Shown: one piece after another, positions 1-8,126 of the stretch | Numbering within the stretch: position 1 is the stretch's first letter | Layout: each line of letters opens with the position of its first letter | Assembly (NCBI GenBank): GCA_963735175.1 | Contig: CAVTJX010000009.1 | Location: 1-64,000, forward strand | Direction: 5' to 3' | DNA from: CAVTJX01 sp963735175 | GTDB lineage: Bacteria; Electryoneota; RPQS01 | Length of the DNA stretch: 64,000 bases | The notes under the pieces: model-generated | Databases searched by the model: none | Told to the model about the DNA's origin: nothing | Seen by the model: the letters and a program-made list of their open reading frames with translations, nothing else | Position numbers and translations under genes: made by a program

Positions 1-84
1 AGTTCCTATATTTCATTTGGTCGTGAGGGAGTGGGGTACTACCTTAAGTGAAACCCCCGTGACTTACCCGGAAGGAGTAAGAAG

Positions 85-1143
85 ATGCTCAAGACCAAAG
101 TGCTGGCACAGGAACGAACGATTGCGCTCGGGTTGGATGTGGATGCCCAGACCGTGGCCGTGGCCGCCCTCGACGTGAGCAACGGCGAGATCCTCTTGCA
201 AGGCCGCCTCTCCCCTGCGGCCGAGGACTGGCAGACATTCCTCTTGCATTTTCCCGGCTGCGCGCTGTGGGCCTGTTATGAAGCCGGCTACACCGGCTTT
301 CACCTTCTGCCGTCTGTTGCGGACGATGGCGTCGACTGCCGCGTCGTCGCCCGAGTTAGGTGCCCAAGAGTCCGACGCGACGCAGCAGAAGACCGACCGC
401 CGCGATGCCCTGACGCTCGCTGGCAGTTGACTTCATTCGCCGCGCACCTTCGGCGCCTCCCCACGCAGCAGGAAGAACAGGACCGCCAACTGCTGCGCAC
501 GCGCGAGCAACTGCTCCGCGACCGCACCCGCACCCAGAACCGCATCAAGGCCTTTTTAGCGTTCCACCACTGCGCGGTTGTGCGGCCTGACCACTGGAGC
601 CGGGCCGAGAAAGAAACCCTGCGGCAAGCGCTCCTGCCGGAGGTCTTGCGCACCTGTCTCGACATCCAACTGGAGATGCTGGAACGGCTGAACACCCAGA
701 TCCGCGCGCTCGACCGCGAGCTTGCGTGCCTCAGCCGTGAGGATCGCTACCATGACCGCTGCGCCTTGTTGCGCACGATTCCCGGCGTGGGGCACCTCAC
801 GGCGATGGCTTTCCTGCTGGAGGTGTTCCGACCGGAGGAGTTCGAAATCGCCGAGGCCCTGGCCTGCCACGTGGAGCCTCACCTGCTGCGAGTGGTCGAG
901 CGGCAGCCGCCGGCGGCAAGGACATATCACCCACTGGGGCTCGCCCCGTTGCGCCGCCTGCTCGTCGAAGCCGCCTGGAGTTGGGTGCGCAAGGATGAAC
1001 AGGCGCAGCAGCAGTTCGACGCGATCAGCCAGCACGGCAAGTGTAAAAAGATCGCCATCGTGGGCATGGCGCGACGGCTCGCCGTCGCCTGCTGGGCAAT
1101 GACGGTCAAAGGCGAGCCCTTCGCTTACCGCTTCGCCGCCTGA
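85..1143 (+). pseudogene. IS110-family transposase, multiply frameshifted
   Basis: The product resembles IS110-family DEDD transposases. The N-terminal part has LGLDV (first Asp) and ACYEAGY (Glu). The next motif, KTDRRDALTLA, is present but in the +1 frame near 405-445. The middle (QEEQDRQLLRTREQLL and onward) is back in the first frame, and so is TIPGVG of the transposase_20 domain. The SSG serine motif with RRRQGHITHWG lies in another frame near 890-945, and LRRLLVEAAWSW returns to the first frame. That gives at least four frameshifts, so the 352-residue reading is not a working protein as written. IS110 elements are DD-E-D/serine recombinases guided by a bridge RNA from a non-coding end; only about 84 bases of upstream flank are visible. 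No terminal inverted repeats are seen, as expected for the family. Confidence 0.85.
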
Positions 1144-1563
1144 GGAAAAAGGGGAGGCCGGGGACCCCGATTGTCATCCCGTCGCGACGCCAAAAGGACG
1201 CCGGTTCAGTATCCAGGCCCCGGCCCCGTAGACGCAAATACTTAAAGGTCGTTCTAACGAACCCCGAATAGCAGGATCGCTACGCGTACACCCCCTCTGT
1301 GCCCTTGACAATGAATATAGCAGGATGACAAGTGGGGAGGGGTGTTGTGGGGCAAGTCGGCGCGGCACGCTGACTCTTCGTGTCCTTCCCGCAGACGGGG
1401 CTTCAGGATGACGGGGGGGTCACGGTCAAAATTACAGACAGCAGACGGCTGCCTCTGGAGATGACCGCACGGCGATTTCTCTACAGCGTGCGGGGGTCGG
1501 AATGCCCGCGCGACGAATGAAGCCTGTTCTGAAGGATGGCGTTATTGCGGTGACGGGAGTGTC
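1144..1563. other. Gene-free stretch with repeat remnants
   Basis: No convincing gene lies in these 420 bases. The minus-strand 64-codon reading at 1174-1368 has no recognisable motif or good ribosome site. Around 1446-1475 there is a degraded copy of the CTCTGGAGAG palindrome family found elsewhere in the window (only the left arm and the right flank ACGGCG remain). The right end of the IS110 element probably falls in the first part of the stretch, but its boundary cannot be fixed. Confidence 0.5.
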
Positions 1564-2190
1564 TTAAGCGTCGCGCGGTTCTCCGACTCCACCGGCAATA
1601 GCCCCCCCGACTCCACCCCCCCTAACCCCCCCGTCAACGGGGGGGTTAGGAACGGATTCATCCTTCATCCTTCCGCCTTCATCCCTGTCGTCGAGCACCC
1701 AGCGGCGTTTTTGCTGCGATTCCCAGTGGGTGACGTCGTAGACGGTGCGCTTGCCCCAGCGGATGATTTCGCTGTCCCACAAGAAGTGGCGGACACGGAC
1801 GGTGCCTTCCATCCAGTCCATCATCGCGACGGCGAGACCGATCAGGATCGCGCCTTTCAGCGCGCCGCCGGCAATGCCGAGAATGCGGTCGGCCCACTTG
1901 AAGGGGGTTTTCGCAAGGCCATCGTGAGCGTGCCGTCCGAGGACTGAAAAGCCGAGGTAGACGATGAGGAAGACGAGCAGAAATAGCAGCGAGCCGCCCC
2001 AATGCCGCTGCCAGCCCGGCTGCGTCAGGCGCAACACGAGGTCCACGAGTTCGGCGCGGTAATAATAGACGAGGGCGCTGCCCGCCAGCAGGCCGATGGC
2101 CGTGGCGAGTTCCCACACCAGCCCGCGCCGGAGGCCGCCCAGGGCAAACAGCAGCAGCAGGATCGCAATCAGAATATCGGGAAGGTTCAT
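1564..2190 (-). CDS. CvpA family membrane protein
   Basis: A 208-residue protein beginning MNLPDILIAIL with about four membrane helices: roughly residues 1-20, 25-45, 65-85 and 102-125. The helix layout and the LGGLRRGLVWE segment match the CvpA (colicin V production) family of inner-membrane proteins, which is linked to envelope and purine-related processes but whose biochemical role is unclear. The last 45 residues (DRDEGGRMKDES, then a Gly/Pro-rich tail) are unlike the family. They are encoded by intergenic-type repeats, a GGATGAAGGATGA run and a C/G-tract palindrome, so the reading frame seems to have grown into repeat DNA. It lies downstream of rpsU on the same strand but beyond its terminator. 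Confidence 0.75.
   Translation of the reverse strand: MNLPDILIAILLLLFALGGLRRGLVWELATAIGLLAGSALVYYYRAELVDLVLRLTQPGWQRHWGGSLLFLLVFLIVYLGFSVLGRHAHDGLAKTPFKWADRILGIAGGALKGAILIGLAVAMMDWMEGTVRVRHFLWDSEIIRWGKRTVYDVTHWESQQKRRWVLDDRDEGGRMKDESVPNPPVDGGVRGGGVGGAIAGGVGEPRDA
1621..1650. repeat. Poly-C/poly-G palindrome inside the cvpA 3' end
   Basis: A perfect inverted repeat: CCTAACCCCCCCGT, a short centre, then the mirrored arm ending GGGGGGGTTAGG. Similar G/C-tract pieces recur at 41534-41575. It is translated as the Pro/Gly-rich tail of the CvpA protein. Confidence 0.8.
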
Positions 2191-2287
2191 GGCCCCAACC
2201 CCTTATGGCGAACGAAACAAGCCGGACCGATGCGGTCAAAATACGAAGCACAGGGTCCATTTGCAAGGCAACGGGGAATCGCGGGAT

Positions 2288-2322
2288 GAAAAACCGCCTG
2301 CCCTTTTACGGGACAGGCGGTT
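2288..2322 (-). terminator. Rho-independent terminator of rpsU
   Basis: On the minus strand a strong stem AACCGCCTG.CCC / GGGCAGGCGGTT with loop GTAAAA is followed directly by a T run. It lies 25 bases after the rpsU stop codon and separates rpsU from cvpA. Confidence 0.9.
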
Positions 2323-2346
2323 AAAGCGCGGGATAAAAGGCTCGAT

Positions 2347-2541
2347 TTATTGGTCGAGGTAACGCATTTTACGCATCTTACGGCGGGCGGCGTTTTCTTC
2401 ACGCTTGCGGATTTCGCACGGCTTTTCGTAGCGCTGGCGGCGGCGGATTTCGGCCATCAGGCCGCTCTTTTCGCAGCTCTTGGTAAAGCGGCGGAACGCG
2501 CGATCAAAGGGTTCACCTTCACGAACTTTGACGAATGGCAA
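2347..2541 (-). CDS. rpsU: 30S ribosomal protein bS21
   Basis: A 64-residue basic protein with the S21 sequence: PFVKVREGEPFDRAFRRF at the N-terminus, then the Arg/Lys-rich helix RREENAARRKMRKMR-like tail ending YLDQ. bS21 binds the small ribosomal subunit near the anti-Shine-Dalgarno end of 16S rRNA. The start is placed at a TTG codon (2539-2541) because GGAGGTG lies 8 bases upstream and the homologous protein begins exactly there; longer readings would add unrelated sequence. It has its own consensus-like promoter about 50 bases upstream and a strong terminator, so it is a single-gene unit. The Cys residues at about 23 and 42 are unusual but not informative. Confidence 0.93.
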   Translation of the reverse strand: MPFVKVREGEPFDRAFRRFTKSCEKSGLMAEIRRRQRYEKPCEIRKREENAARRKMRKMRYLDQ

Positions 2542-2596
2542 TAGAGTAGCACCTCCCTTCCTGAGCCGGTTGTAGGCAGATGAATCGTAGCCTACT

Positions 2597-2625
2597 AATA
2601 TACAAAAGCATCCCGCGACAGTCAA
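2597..2625 (-). promoter_or_regulatory. Sigma70-type promoter of rpsU
   Basis: Read on the minus strand: TTGACT (2620-2625), 17-base spacer, TATATT (2597-2602). Transcription would start near 2590, about 50 bases before the rpsU TTG start. Confidence 0.8.
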
Positions 2626-2876
2626 GGGGTTTTTGAGGCGATCGTGCGTTGATAATAAAGAATTTAGATTGCCTGATCGGATGCCTCCCGAGAGCAAGTG
2701 AATCGCGGATCGGGGCGATCGGGGCCAGATTCCGGAGAAGGCACGCTCTGATCCGAGGAGAAATCCTGACAAGCTGTTCCGATTTATCCTGAAACGGAAC
2801 CGACATTGGAACGCGGGAGTTCAATAGCCACAATGGATCTATGAATCGTTATTCAAATCTACACGGAGACCCTCCT

Positions 2877-3497
2877 ATGGTTTTCACTGCCAAAGACTTC
2901 GGGCCGCAGATTTTACAGCTTGACGGGATCTCGAAGAAGACTGTCGAAGAACACCTCAAGCTCTATACCGGCTATGTCAATAAGAGCAACGAAATCCTGG
3001 ACAAGCTGCCCAAGGTGGACCTCAGCACGGCCAACCAGGTGTTCAGCGATGCCCGGGCGCTGAAGGTCGAACTCAGCTTCGCATTGGGCGGAATGCAGAA
3101 TCACGAGATCTACTTTTCGCATCTGAAGGCGGGCGCGGCGCGGCGCCGACCGGGGATCTTCCTGCGGCAAATCGAGAAAGACTTCGGCAGCTTTGACAAC
3201 TATATCAAGGACCTGAAGGCTACGGGTTTGTCAGGGCGCGGCTGGGCGTGGACGGTGTGGTTCCCGGCGGCGGGACGGTTGATCAACTGGCTGGGGGACA
3301 GCCAGAATACCTATATGAACTGGGATTTGAAGCCGATTCTGGCGCTGGACGTCTACGAACACGCCTACTTCCTCGACTTTGGCGTGAACCGGGGCGGGTA
3401 TATCGACACGTTTGTGAAGAATCTCGACTGGGAGCGGATCGGCCAGAACTATGAACAGGCGCGGCTGGCGGCGGATGCGGCCCTGGCTCGGCACTGA
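2877..3497 (+). CDS. sod: Fe/Mn superoxide dismutase
   Basis: A 206-residue protein of the iron/manganese superoxide dismutase family, which converts superoxide to oxygen and hydrogen peroxide. All four metal ligands are visible at family positions: His26 (VEEHLKLYTGYVN), His76 (MQNHEIYF), Asp158 and His162 (LDVYEHAYFLDFG). The GWAWTVW segment near residue 122 matches the family's second-sphere region. The usual DVWEHAY is DVYEHAY here, and the first helix has a single His instead of the common HH..HH cluster, so it is a diverged subgroup; metal choice cannot be read off. The start is ATG 2877 with GGAG 8 bases upstream; an in-frame ATG at 2841 lacks a site. No signal peptide, so cytoplasmic. 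Confidence 0.9.
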   Translation: MVFTAKDFGPQILQLDGISKKTVEEHLKLYTGYVNKSNEILDKLPKVDLSTANQVFSDARALKVELSFALGGMQNHEIYFSHLKAGAARRRPGIFLRQIEKDFGSFDNYIKDLKATGLSGRGWAWTVWFPAAGRLINWLGDSQNTYMNWDLKPILALDVYEHAYFLDFGVNRGGYIDTFVKNLDWERIGQNYEQARLAADAALARH

Positions 3498-3526
3498 TTT
3501 GCACAGGCTCGGCGGGAACCGGCCTG

Positions 3527-3560
3527 AAGCGGGCGGCACAGAGGGGTGCCGCCCGCTTTT
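3527..3560 (+). terminator. Rho-independent terminator after sod
   Basis: Stem GCGGGCGGCAC (3529-3539) / GTGCCGCCCGC (3546-3556) followed by TTTT, 30 bases after the sod stop. Confidence 0.9.
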
Positions 3561-3664
3561 CTATGCTGCGGCAACAATTCGGGAGTCTTGTGGTTTAAGG
3601 GAGAGGATCAGGCAACTGCGTGCAGCTTTATTTTGCCACTATTCCGCTTCCTGAAGGAGGTTCC

Positions 3665-5447
3665 GTGCGAGTCTGGTATGGACTGGGAATCCTCGGCCTG
3701 CTGGCCCTTAGCGCCCGGGCGCAGCACTTTGAACGGGTGACGAGTGGGATCGAAGTCAACGACGGCGGCGATTCGCGGGCCGTCTGTTGGATTGATATCG
3801 ACAACGACGGCGACCTTGATCTGTTCGTGACCAACGGTCCGCAAGCCGGGGAGAATAATTTTCTCTACCGCAACGACGGCGGGACGTATGTGAAGATCAG
3901 CAATGATCCCATCACGACCAACGGTACGCCTTCGACCGGAGCGACGTGGGGCGATTTTGACAACGACGGCGATCTCGACTGCTTTGTGGCGAACGGATAC
4001 GGCATCGACAACCTGCTCTACCGCAACAACGGCTTCGGCACTTTCTTCCTGGAGACTTCGAGCATCGTCTCCAATGAGAATGGCTATTCGGCGAGTGGGA
4101 GCTGGGTGGACTATGACAACGACGGCTGGCTGGACCTGGTGGTGGCGAACAGCGACGGCCTCGATCACCGCAATTTCGTGTATCACAACACGGGGAGCGG
4201 CAGCTTTCTGCGCGTAACGCCGACCACGTTGGAGGGTGAAGGGGCGGCCTCGCGCGCGGTTGCCTGGGGCGATTATGACAACGACGGCGACGCGGACCTT
4301 CTACGTGGCAAACGAAGGCGAGCAGAACGATTACCTCTACCAGAACAACGGCGGCGGCAATTTTACGAGCCTCAATTCGGGAGTCGTGTCGACCTCGGGC
4401 GGTTACACGGCCACGGGCAGTTGGGGGGAGTACGATAACGACGGCGACCTGGATCTGTTCGCGGGGAACTTCGGCCCGCCGGGAAACGGCTGTAACGGCA
4501 ACGATTTCCTGTTCCGCAATGACGGCCACAGCGCATTCACGTCGTTGACGAGCAGTATCCCGGCGACGCAGGGCGGCTGTTCGTTCGGTTCGGTATGGGG
4601 CGATTTCGATAACGACGGCGATCTCGATTTGTATGTGACCAACGGCTCGCGTCCCATCGGCGATCAGAATTTCCTCTATTGGAACAACGGCAACGGCAGT
4701 TTTACGCGCGAAACCGCCGACGTGACGACGACGGACGTGGCCTCGTCGTATGGCGTGGCGGCGGCGGACTACGACCGTGACGGCGATCTGGATTTGTTCG
4801 TGGCCGACTGGACGCAGCCGGGGCAGAACAACCGCCTCTACCGCAACCTCGCGCAGTCGAACGGTAATCATTGGCTGGAAATGCGGCTGCGGGGTACGAC
4901 CTCGAACCGCGCGGCGATTGGCGCGCGGGTGCGGGTGAAAGCAATCGTATCGGGTGAGACCGCGGTGTGGCAGATGCGCGAAGTGACCGGACAGACGGGC
5001 TATTGCGGGCAGACGCTGGAACAGCATTTCGGTTTGGGACAGGCTACGGCAGTGGATTCGCTGTGGGTGCGCTGGCCGTCGGGAACGGTCGAGAGTTTTA
5101 CCGATGTGCCCGTGGACCGGTATCTCACGCTCACCGAGGGCAGCGGGTGGTCGGGTGTGACTGCCGAGCGACCCACTGTGCCGCGCACATTCGGATTGCT
5201 CGCGGGTTATCCGAATCCGTTCAATCCATCGGTGGAGATCACCTTTGAGGTGGCGGTGGCGGGTCCGGTGGAACTGGCGATTTACGATCTGGCGGGGCGG
5301 CGGGTAGCGACACTGCTTGACGGCGTACGTTCGTCGGGCTTGCAGCGGGTGCGCTGGGACGGCTACGGTGCAAGCTCGGGCGTGTATTTTTGTCGCTTGC
5401 GGGCGGGGGGAAATATGGCGACAATCAAGCTGCTGAAGATCGGATAA
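3665..5447 (+). pseudogene. Secreted FG-GAP/ASPIC repeat protein, one frameshift
   Basis: The gene encodes a signal peptide (VWYGLGILGLLALSARAQ), then seven or so FG-GAP/VCBS repeats with the calcium-binding pattern GDxDNDGDLDL, then an ASPIC/UnbV domain (IGARVRVKA... EQHFGLGQA... VRWPSGTVESF), and finally a sorting domain with GYPNPFNPSVEITF ending in KLLKIG. Start: GTG at 3665, with AAGGAGGTT just upstream. One extra base near 4299 (DLxxYVANEG is split as CTTCTAC where CTCTAC would keep the frame) divides it into two readings, 3665-4438 and 4236-5447. Apart from this the whole protein is intact, so a sequencing error is plausible. Such proteins are surface or exported adhesins/enzymes of unknown substrate. 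Confidence 0.88.
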
Positions 5448-5520
5448 GCAGCGCGCGGCGCTGCACCCGGAGGCGTGGCCCGTAGATTGCCGCGCGGCTT
5501 CGCCGCAAGCTGGAATTGGC
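5448..5520 (+). repeat. Stop-codon-abutting palindromic repeat (family R1)
   Basis: Begins on the base after the TAA of the FG-GAP gene: GCAGCGC-GCG-GCGCTGC, then ACCCGGAGGCGTGGCCCG and TAGATTGCCGCGCGGCTTCG. It is the same module order as at 62677-62745, with a T-A to C-G pair change in the first stem. Confidence 0.75.
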
Positions 5521-5534
5521 TCACGGAAAGGGCG

Positions 5535-5573
5535 GACACACCGGCGGGCGGACACACGGGTCCGCCCCTACAC
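5535..5573 (+). repeat. GTAGGGGCGGACC palindrome (family R3)
   Basis: Inverted repeat built on GGGCGGAC / GTCCGCCCC ending CTAC. Other copies lie at 6031-6053, 15353-15386, 49581-49610, 51555-51580, 54507-54534 and 55684-55722. It ends shortly before the ribosome site of the next gene. Confidence 0.7.
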
Positions 5574-5589
5574 AGAGAAGGGCCTTCTC

Positions 5590-5995
5590 ATGCACATTGC
5601 GGGACAACTGCACCACGTGGAAATTTATGTAACGGACCTTGCGCGGTCCACGGAGTTCTGGGGTTGGCTGCTGGGCGAGTTGGGGTATAGCGTTTACAGT
5701 CAGTGGCCGAAAGGGATTGATTACCGGCTGGGAGAAACGTACATCGTTTTCGTGCAGGCCGAGGAACGGTTTCTGGATGTGCCTTATCACCGCTGCCGGC
5801 ACGGGGCTGAACCATCTGGCGTTTCATGCGGCCTCGCGCGCGCAGGTGGATGATGTGACGGTCAAGCTCAAGGCGCGGGGCGTGCCGATTCTCTATGCAG
5901 ACCGCCACCCCTATGCGGGCGGCCCCGATTATTATGCCGTTTTCTTTGAAGACCCGGACCGGATGAAGGTGGAAGTGACGGCGGCGGAAGTATGA
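5590..5995 (+). pseudogene. VOC family (glyoxalase-like) protein, one frameshift
   Basis: A vicinal-oxygen-chelate protein of about 134 residues. It starts MHIAGQLHHVEIYVTDL, with His in the first beta strand. The second half reads GLNHLAFHAASRAQVDDV, then RHPYAGGPDYYAVFFEDPDR, with metal-site His and Glu as in glyoxalase/bleomycin-resistance relatives. A one-base shift near 5795, around HRC/GTGLNH, splits it into 5590-5853 and a second frame that ends at 5995. Everything either side fits the family, so this may be an assembly error. Substrate unknown. Confidence 0.8.
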
Positions 5996-6030
5996 ACGAA
6001 GCACGAAGCAGCGGATGTCTTGATTTGTTG

Positions 6031-6053
6031 GGGGCGGACATGGGGGTCCGCCC
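6031..6053. repeat. GGGGCGGACC palindrome (family R3)
   Basis: GGGGCGGACATGGGGGTCCGCCC, an imperfect inverted repeat downstream of the VOC gene. Confidence 0.6.
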
Positions 6054-6104
6054 TTCGCGTTAAGGGGGCGGGGGCGCTTGCTTTTCATCTTCAACGTTTT
6101 ATAT

Positions 6105-6262
6105 TAATTTTAGCATTTCGGCATTTGCTAAAATTACGGCGGAGCTAATTTTAAGGGGGTAAAATTGGCTCATGCGCTGAGTGGTAAACTGCTGTAACTA
6201 CTCCTGATGCGAGACCTCGTCCCAAAGCTACCACCCGTTTGGTTGGGGGAGTTAAACAGCTT
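6105..6262 (+). ncRNA. Structured non-coding stretch, possible leader or small RNA
   Basis: No open frame. Three structures are visible: a perfect 10-bp stem TAATTTTAGC/GCTAAAATTA (6105-6114 with 6127-6136); a 12-bp stem GAGCTAATTTTA/TAAAATTGGCTC with one G-U pair (6142-6153 with 6160-6171); and a long-range pairing of CTGCTGTAACTACTCC near 6190-6205 with GGGGGAGTTAAACAGC near 6245-6261 that encloses small hairpins. A promoter-like TTGCTT-16-TATATT lies at 6079-6104. It is AT-rich against its surroundings. I do not recognise a known riboswitch class. It could be a leader of the TrpF-like gene, an independent RNA, or a pair of operator palindromes. Confidence 0.4.
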
Positions 6263-6340
6263 CCACGAATAGGGTGAGAGACATTTGTCTTCCGGACTGT
6301 ATCTCCGCATTTAATCCTGTATTGACGATAAACAACCGTC

Positions 6341-6994
6341 ATGATCCTTCCACGCGTCAAGATCTGTTGCATTCAATCGGTGGCGGAAGCGGCCTTGGCG
6401 GTGCGGTATGGGGCGGCGGCGGTGGGGTTGGTGTCGGCGATGCCCAGTGGGCCGGGGCCGATTCCGGAAGCGCGCATTGCCGAAATTGCCGCTGCGATTC
6501 CGCCGGGAGTGGCGAGTTTTTTGCTCACGTGCCGGCAGCGCGCGGCGGAAATCATCGACCAGCAGCGCCGCTGCCGCACGAATACGATTCAGCTCTGCGA
6601 CGCTGTGAGCGCGGAGGTGCATGCGGAACTGCGGGCTGCGCTGCCGGGCATAGCCATCGTGCAGGTGATCCACGTGCGCGGGCCGGAATCCGTGGCGGAA
6701 GCGCTGGCCGTCGCGCCGCAGGTGGATGCTTTGCTGCTGGATTCGGGCAATCCCACGCTGCAGATTAAAGAACTGGGCGGCACGGGGCGGGTGCATGATT
6801 GGCGGCTGAGCCGCGAGATTCGCGAACGGGTGAATGTGCCGGTGTATCTGGCGGGCGGGCTGACGGCGGAGAATGTCGCGGAGGCCATCCGTGCGGTGGA
6901 GCCGTTCGGCGTGGACGTGTGCAGCGGAGTGCGGAGGGATGATCGGCTGGATGAAGGGAGGCTGGATGAGCTGATGGAAAAAGTGGGAAGATAG
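6341..6994 (+). CDS. trpF: Phosphoribosylanthranilate isomerase (TrpF-like)
   Basis: A 217-residue TIM-barrel protein of the TrpF family, which isomerises N-(5-phosphoribosyl)anthranilate in tryptophan synthesis. VKICCI at the N-terminus carries the catalytic Cys (usually VKICGI). ALLLDSGN, then GGTGRVHDW, match the Asp and phosphate-loop region, and LAGGLTAENVAEAI with GVDVCSGVR the last phosphate-binding strands. No other trp genes are near, so it stands alone; it may be a paralogue with another substrate. The G-to-C change in the first motif is uncommon. ATG 6341 is used; the upstream ribosome site is weak. Confidence 0.75.
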   Translation: MILPRVKICCIQSVAEAALAVRYGAAAVGLVSAMPSGPGPIPEARIAEIAAAIPPGVASFLLTCRQRAAEIIDQQRRCRTNTIQLCDAVSAEVHAELRAALPGIAIVQVIHVRGPESVAEALAVAPQVDALLLDSGNPTLQIKELGGTGRVHDWRLSREIRERVNVPVYLAGGLTAENVAEAIRAVEPFGVDVCSGVRRDDRLDEGRLDELMEKVGR

Positions 6995-7015
6995 AAAGTA
7001 CTCAAGTATCAAGCG

Positions 7016-7045
7016 GACGGGTGCCTCTGGAGAGGCACCACGGCG
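7016..7045. repeat. CTCTGGAGAG covarying palindrome (family R2)
   Basis: GTGCCTCTGGAGAGGCAC (7021-7038) with flanks GACGG and CACGGCG, between the trpF-like gene and terC. The same unit, with other arm sequences, occurs at 41951-42031, 42631-42775 and 57951-58030. Confidence 0.8.
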
Positions 7046-7084
7046 ATCTTCTGTTGATTGAAACGGCAACCGAGGTCAGAACTG

Positions 7085-7996
7085 TTGAACCCAGTCGTTT
7101 TAAAGTGGGTGCTGTTTAACGCGTTTGTGCTGGCGATGCTGGCGGTGGATTTGGGGGTGTTCCATCGCAAGGCGCATACGGTTAAGATTAAAGAAGCCCT
7201 GATCTGGAGCGGGGTGTGGATCGCCTTGTCGCTGGCGTTCAACCTGTTCGTCTATTACTGGCGCGGGCCGGTGGTGGCGCTGGAGTTTCTGACGGGTTAT
7301 TTGATCGAGAAGTCGCTGAGCGTCGACAACATCTTCGTGTTCGTGCTGGTGTTCTCGTTTTTCCGCGTGCCCGAGGAATACCAGCACCGCGTGCTGTTCT
7401 GGGGGATCTTGGGCGCACTGGTGATGCGCGGGATTTTCATCGCCGTGGGCGCGGCGCTGCTGGCGCGCTTCCACTGGGTGATCTATCTCTTTGGCGGCTT
7501 TCTGGTGTTCACGGGGATTCGCATGGCGCTGCAGAAAGAGCACGGGGTGCATCCGGACCGGAATCCGCTGGTGCGCTTCTTCCGGCGGCATTTCCCGGTA
7601 ACGGACGATTACCACGGGCAGAGCTTTTTTGTGCGGCAGGGCACGCGGCTGTGGGCGACGCCGCTGATGGTGGTGCTGCTGGTGGTGGAGGTGACGGATT
7701 TGGTGTTTGCCGTGGATTCGATTCCCGCGATTTTTGCCGTGACGCGCGACCCGTTTATCGTTTACACCTCCAACGTGTTCGCGATCCTCGGGCTGCGGGC
7801 GCTGTATTTTGCGCTGGCGGGGGTGATCACCAAGTTCCACTATCTCAAGCTGGGGCTGGCGGTGATCCTCGTGTTTGTGGGGGTGAAGATGCTGCTGGCG
7901 GGCAGCCCGTGGGAGATCCCCATTGCGTGGTCGCTGGCGGTGATTGCCTTCGTGCTGGCGGCGGCGGTGGGGGCGTCGCTGCTCAGAAAACGCTGA
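7085..7996 (+). CDS. TerC family integral membrane protein (Alx-like)
   Basis: About 303 residues and roughly nine membrane helices. Family signatures: LAVDLGVFHRKAH near the N-terminus, EKSLSVDNIFVF in the second part and VEVTDLVFAVDSIPAIFAV in the later part. The Asp residues in these segments are the conserved acidic positions of TerC/Alx proteins, several of which export manganese. Start: TTG 7085 with GAGGTC 8 bases upstream, giving MNPVVLKW as in homologues; a TTG at 7058 is possible but has no site. Together with the DtxR-like regulator and NRAMP transporter at 57-60 kb it suggests active manganese balance. The protein ends ASLLRKR. Confidence 0.85.
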   Translation: MNPVVLKWVLFNAFVLAMLAVDLGVFHRKAHTVKIKEALIWSGVWIALSLAFNLFVYYWRGPVVALEFLTGYLIEKSLSVDNIFVFVLVFSFFRVPEEYQHRVLFWGILGALVMRGIFIAVGAALLARFHWVIYLFGGFLVFTGIRMALQKEHGVHPDRNPLVRFFRRHFPVTDDYHGQSFFVRQGTRLWATPLMVVLLVVEVTDLVFAVDSIPAIFAVTRDPFIVYTSNVFAILGLRALYFALAGVITKFHYLKLGLAVILVFVGVKMLLAGSPWEIPIAWSLAVIAFVLAAAVGASLLRKR

Positions 7997-8012
7997 AAAG
8001 CTGAAATACGCA

Positions 8013-8099
8013 AAGTACCAAAGTACTAAAGTACCAAAGGACTAAAGTGCCAAAGTACCAAAGGACTAAAGCACCAAAGTACTAAAGTTCTAAAGTGCG
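8013..8099. repeat. Degenerate tandem tract of AAAGTACC/AAAGTACT units
   Basis: About ten imperfect copies of an 8-9 base unit (CAAAGTAC, CTAAAGTAC, CAAAGGA and variants) fill the spacer between terC and the next gene. There are no spacers, so it is not a CRISPR array. Confidence 0.85.
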
Positions 8100-8126
8100 A
8101 AGTAAGGTCCAGTTGCGAGGTGAAGG

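Noticed and set aside
4290..4310. Programmed frameshifting in the FG-GAP gene
   Set aside because: There is no slippery heptamer with a downstream structure, and the same kind of one-base break occurs in two dozen unrelated genes.
3912..5555. 547-codon open reading on the minus strand
   Set aside because: It is the antisense of the FG-GAP repeat gene; its Val/Ile-rich repeats only mirror GDxDNDGD codons, and it has no start site or family motif.
6105..6300. Mn2+ (yybP-ykoY) riboswitch, considered because terC is nearby
   Set aside because: The typical GGGGAGUAG-type core and its paired bulge were not found, and the trpF-like gene lies between it and terC.
8013..8099. Possible CRISPR array
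   Set aside because: The units are 8-9 bases and contiguous, without spacers, and no cas genes are near.
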